Below are positions 14,028 to 15,628 of a DNA stretch of 15,628 nucleotides, in pieces; the first letter of the stretch is position 1; each line of letters opens with the position of its first letter. The notes below the pieces were generated by a model. The model worked only from the letters and a program-made list of their open reading frames with translations, was not told the origin of the DNA and ran no database searches. A program made the position numbers and the translations under genes. The stretch covers positions 1 through 15,628 of the forward strand of contig JASLIH010000204.1 in assembly GCA_030152105.1 (NCBI GenBank), given 5' to 3'. Source of the stretch: Actinomycetes bacterium. GTDB taxonomy: Bacteria > Actinomycetota > CALGFH01.

Positions 14028-14348
14028 ATGACTCGCAAGAGCCGGGAGCCGCGGGCGATCGGGGCCGAGCTGGCCGACGTGCTGCGGGCCCGTGGGTGGG
14101 ACGGGCGGCTGGCCGCGGCCCGGGTGGTGGCCCGCTGGCCCGAGGTGGTCGGGGACGCGGTGGCCGCCCACTGCCAGCCGAGCCGACTGGAGGAGGACGG
14201 CACCCTCCAGGTCGTCGCCGACTCGGCCGCCTGGGCGACCCAGCTCACCTACCTCCAGGGCAAGCTGCTCGACCGCCTCGGCGCCGAGTGCGGTCCCGGC
14301 CTCGTCCGCCGGATCAAGGTTCGCACCAGCGAGGCCCGCCCGCGCTGA
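14028..14348 (+). CDS. dciA: DciA-like DUF721 protein, predicted helicase loader/operator
   Basis: A 106-residue DUF721 protein in the recF-gyrB position where actinobacteria carry the Rv0004-type gene. This family is now known as DciA, which recruits or loads the replicative helicase DnaB in bacteria without DnaC or DnaI. The KH-like core is visible: GAELADVLRARGWDGRLAAARV, then VARWPEVVGDAVAAHCQPSRLEEDGTLQV, then SAAWATQLTYLQGKLLDRL and a closing strand IKVRTSE. The conserved W-P-V-G segment falls at about 37-42. It is short, without the long disordered tail some homologues have. ATG at 14028 follows the recF stop by 28 nt with only a weak ribosome site. Confidence 0.9.
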   Translation: MTRKSREPRAIGAELADVLRARGWDGRLAAARVVARWPEVVGDAVAAHCQPSRLEEDGTLQVVADSAAWATQLTYLQGKLLDRLGAECGPGLVRRIKVRTSEARPR

Positions 14349-14383
14349 CAGAGGCTGCTGTCGGGGGGCTGATGTAGCCTCTG
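14349..14383. terminator. Inverted repeat after dciA
   Basis: CAGAGGCT (14349-14356) and AGCCTCTG (14376-14383) form a perfect 8-bp stem around a 19-nt loop, starting immediately after the dciA stop. It could end or attenuate recF-dciA transcription ahead of the gyrB promoter. No U-run follows. Confidence 0.45.
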
Positions 14384-14417
14384 ACCTGCGCGAACGAGGC
14401 GCGGCGGAAGGAATTTC

Positions 14418-14528
14418 ATGCTATACTTATCGGGGATCTCCCCCTCCCTGCGCACTGCGTCTTGCGCACCGTCTGGTTCCATACGGACGGCGTGCCTTCC
14501 CGTGCCGCGCCTGTTTGGGGCTGACTGA
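14418..14528 (+). CDS. Possible 36-codon leader peptide upstream of gyrB
   Basis: ATG at 14418 has GGAAGG 6 nt upstream (14406-14411) and opens a 36-codon frame (starting [15 protein letters not shown]) that ends at TGA 14526-14528, inside the gyrB Shine-Dalgarno. The position is ideal for translational coupling to gyrB. Against it, the frame uses CTA, TTA and ATA codons, rare in the neighbouring genes, and its ATG overlaps a good -10 element. I recognise no family. Confidence 0.25.
   Translation: MLYLSGISPSLRTASCAPSGSIRTACLPVPRLFGAD
14419..14427 (+). promoter_or_regulatory. Extended -10 promoter candidate for gyrB
   Basis: TGCTATACT combines the extended TGN motif with TATACT (14422-14427), the best -10 match seen by eye in the window. 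No good -35 hexamer lies 16-18 bp upstream, as expected for extended -10 promoters. A start near 14434 gives a leader of about 100 nt containing GGGG-ATCT-CCCC (14432-14443) and further inverted repeats. Confidence 0.6.
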
Positions 14529-14536
14529 GGAGTTCA

Positions 14537-15628
14537 ATGGTCACGAGTTACACCGCCGAATCGATCACCGTCCTCGAAGGGCTTGAGGCGGTCCGCAAGC
14601 GACCTGGGATGTACATCGGGTCGACCGGGCTGCGGGGCCTGCACCACCTCGTGTACGAGGTCGTCGACAACGCCGTCGACGAGGCCCTGGCCGGCTACTG
14701 CACGAGGATCGACATCACCCTGACCGCCGACGGCGGGGTCAGGGTGATCGACGACGGCCGCGGCATCCCGGTCGACGAGCACCCTGTCGAGCACCGGTCG
14801 GCGCTCGAGGTGGTCATGACCCAACTGCACGCCGGGGGCAAGTTCGGCGGCGACTCCTACGCGGTCTCCGGCGGCCTGCACGGCGTCGGCGTGTCGGTGG
14901 TCAACGCCCTCTCCAAGCGGCTCGACGTCGAGGTCGTCCGCGACGGCTGGCGCCACCGCCAGAGCTACGAGCGGGGGCTTCCCACCGCCCCGCTGGAGCG
15001 GGTGGGCAAGGCCAGGGGCCACGGCTCGACGGTCGCCTTCTGGCCCGACCCGGACATCTTCGAGGAGACCGAGTTCCGGTTCGAGACGCTCTCCAACCGG
15101 ATGCGGGAGATGGCCTTCCTCAACGCCGGCCTGCGCATCACCCTCACCGACGAGCGGGACGAGGGGAAGTCGGACGTCTACCAGTACGCCGGCGGCATCC
15201 GCGACTTCGTGGCTCACCTCAACGCCTCCAAGGAGCCGGTCCACCCGCAGATCATCTACTTCGAGGGGCAGGCGAACTCCCACTACGTGGAGGTCGCCAT
15301 GCAGTGGAACTCGAGCTACAACGACGCCGTCTCCACCTTCGCCAACACCATCAACACCCACGAGGGCGGGACCCACGAGGAAGGCTTCCGGGCCGCCCTG
15401 ACCACGACGATCAACCGCTTCGCGCGCAACAGCGCCCTGCTCAAGGAGAAGGACCCCAACCTGAGCGGGGACGACGTCCGCGAGGGGCTGACCGCGATCG
15501 TCTCGGTGAAGCTGCGCGAGCCCCAGTTCGAGGGCCAGACCAAGACCAAGCTCGGCAACACCGACATCAAGGGGTTCGTCCAGCAGACCACCAACCGGGC
15601 CCTGGACGAGTGGTTCGAGGAGCACGGC
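14537..15628 (+). CDS. gyrB: DNA gyrase subunit B (partial, runs off the window)
   Basis: The first 364 codons of GyrB, the ATPase subunit of gyrase, which introduces negative supercoils. The GHKL ATP site is complete: [14 protein letters not shown] (41-54, with E41 and N45), IDDGRGIPV (71-79) and [16 protein letters not shown] (111-126). The N-terminal [18 protein letters not shown] (13-30) is diagnostic for gyrase/topo IV B. The transducer domain follows, including the [10 protein letters not shown] segment near 335-344 that carries the conserved ATP-sensing lysine. ATG at 14537 has GAGGAG 4 nt upstream (14527-14532). The frame is open to the right edge, so the TOPRIM and C-terminal domains are outside the window. 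Gene order favours gyrB over parE. Confidence 0.97.
   Translation, partial: MVTSYTAESITVLEGLEAVRKRPGMYIGSTGLRGLHHLVYEVVDNAVDEALAGYCTRIDITLTADGGVRVIDDGRGIPVDEHPVEHRSALEVVMTQLHAGGKFGGDSYAVSGGLHGVGVSVVNALSKRLDVEVVRDGWRHRQSYERGLPTAPLERVGKARGHGSTVAFWPDPDIFEETEFRFETLSNRMREMAFLNAGLRITLTDERDEGKSDVYQYAGGIRDFVAHLNASKEPVHPQIIYFEGQANSHYVEVAMQWNSSYNDAVSTFANTINTHEGGTHEEGFRAALTTTINRFARNSALLKEKDPNLSGDDVREGLTAIVSVKLREPQFEGQTKTKLGNTDIKGFVQQTTNRALDEWFEEHG
14714..14748. repeat. Long inverted repeat inside gyrB
   Basis: The left arm ATCACCCTGACCGCC (14714-14728) pairs completely with the right arm (14732-14748), which has only a 2-nt GG bulge, around a 3-nt loop. It lies in codons 60-71 of gyrB, just ahead of the ATP-binding DDGRG motif. 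Confidence 0.65.

Noticed and set aside
12671..14248. 525-codon minus-strand frame opposite recF and dciA
   Set aside because: Antisense shadow; the FHVKH peptide in it is only the parS-like site read backwards.
14534..15625. 363-codon minus-strand frame opposite gyrB
   Set aside because: Mirror of the gyrB frame, which is open to the window edge and carries all GHKL motifs.
1..15628. CRISPR array, tRNA, rRNA, insertion sequence or prophage
   Set aside because: No spaced identical repeats, no tRNA-like cloverleaf sequence noticed, no transposase or integrase motifs; the 43-bp repeat has no spacers.

Overview
The window is a chromosomal replication-origin region from a high-GC Gram-positive bacterium, almost certainly an actinobacterium. 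The evidence is the gene order parB-parA-rsmG-jag-yidC-yidD-rnpA-rpmH (all minus strand) diverging from dnaA-dnaN-recF-dciA(DUF721)-gyrB (all plus strand), the high GC content, the frequent GTG/TTG starts and the canonical parS sites. I cannot name genus or class. There are no tRNAs, rRNAs, CRISPR arrays, transposases or phage genes.

Layout. Positions 1-379 are non-coding: a 43-bp imperfect tandem repeat (2-167) and a terminator-like hairpin 20 nt past parB. Positions 380-5067 hold parB and an unusual parA whose reading frame is 1218 codons, about 880 of them low-complexity sequence ahead of a normal ParA ATPase. Positions 5068-5398 are the parA upstream region. Positions 5399-9649 are a tightly packed minus-strand run, rsmG, jag/khpB, yidC, yidD, rnpA and rpmH, several with overlapping stop/start codons. 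Positions 9650-10072 form the divergent rpmH/dnaA intergenic region with three DnaA-box-like sites. dnaA (10073-11458) is followed by a 259-bp gap with many variant DnaA boxes and a comparatively AT-rich stretch, the best candidate for oriC. Then come dnaN, recF, dciA and a gyrB truncated by the window edge.

How it works together. DnaA would melt the origin next to its own gene. DciA loads the replicative helicase, DnaN is the sliding clamp, RecF handles gaps, and GyrB relieves supercoils. ParB loads on three perfect-core parS sites (two in parA, one at the jag/rsmG junction) plus one degenerate site in recF, and ParA moves the nascent origins. RpmH, RnpA, YidD, YidC, KhpB and RsmG are the conserved translation, RNA-processing and membrane-insertion genes usually found beside oriC.

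Most unusual points: the giant cysteine-free N-terminal region on ParA with an 18-bp in-frame repeat; its unclear start, with a strong Shine-Dalgarno ahead of an ATC codon; an rsmG start codon inside a parS; variant DnaA boxes ending in CCCCA; and a marked fall in third-position GC from the dnaA side to the parAB side.
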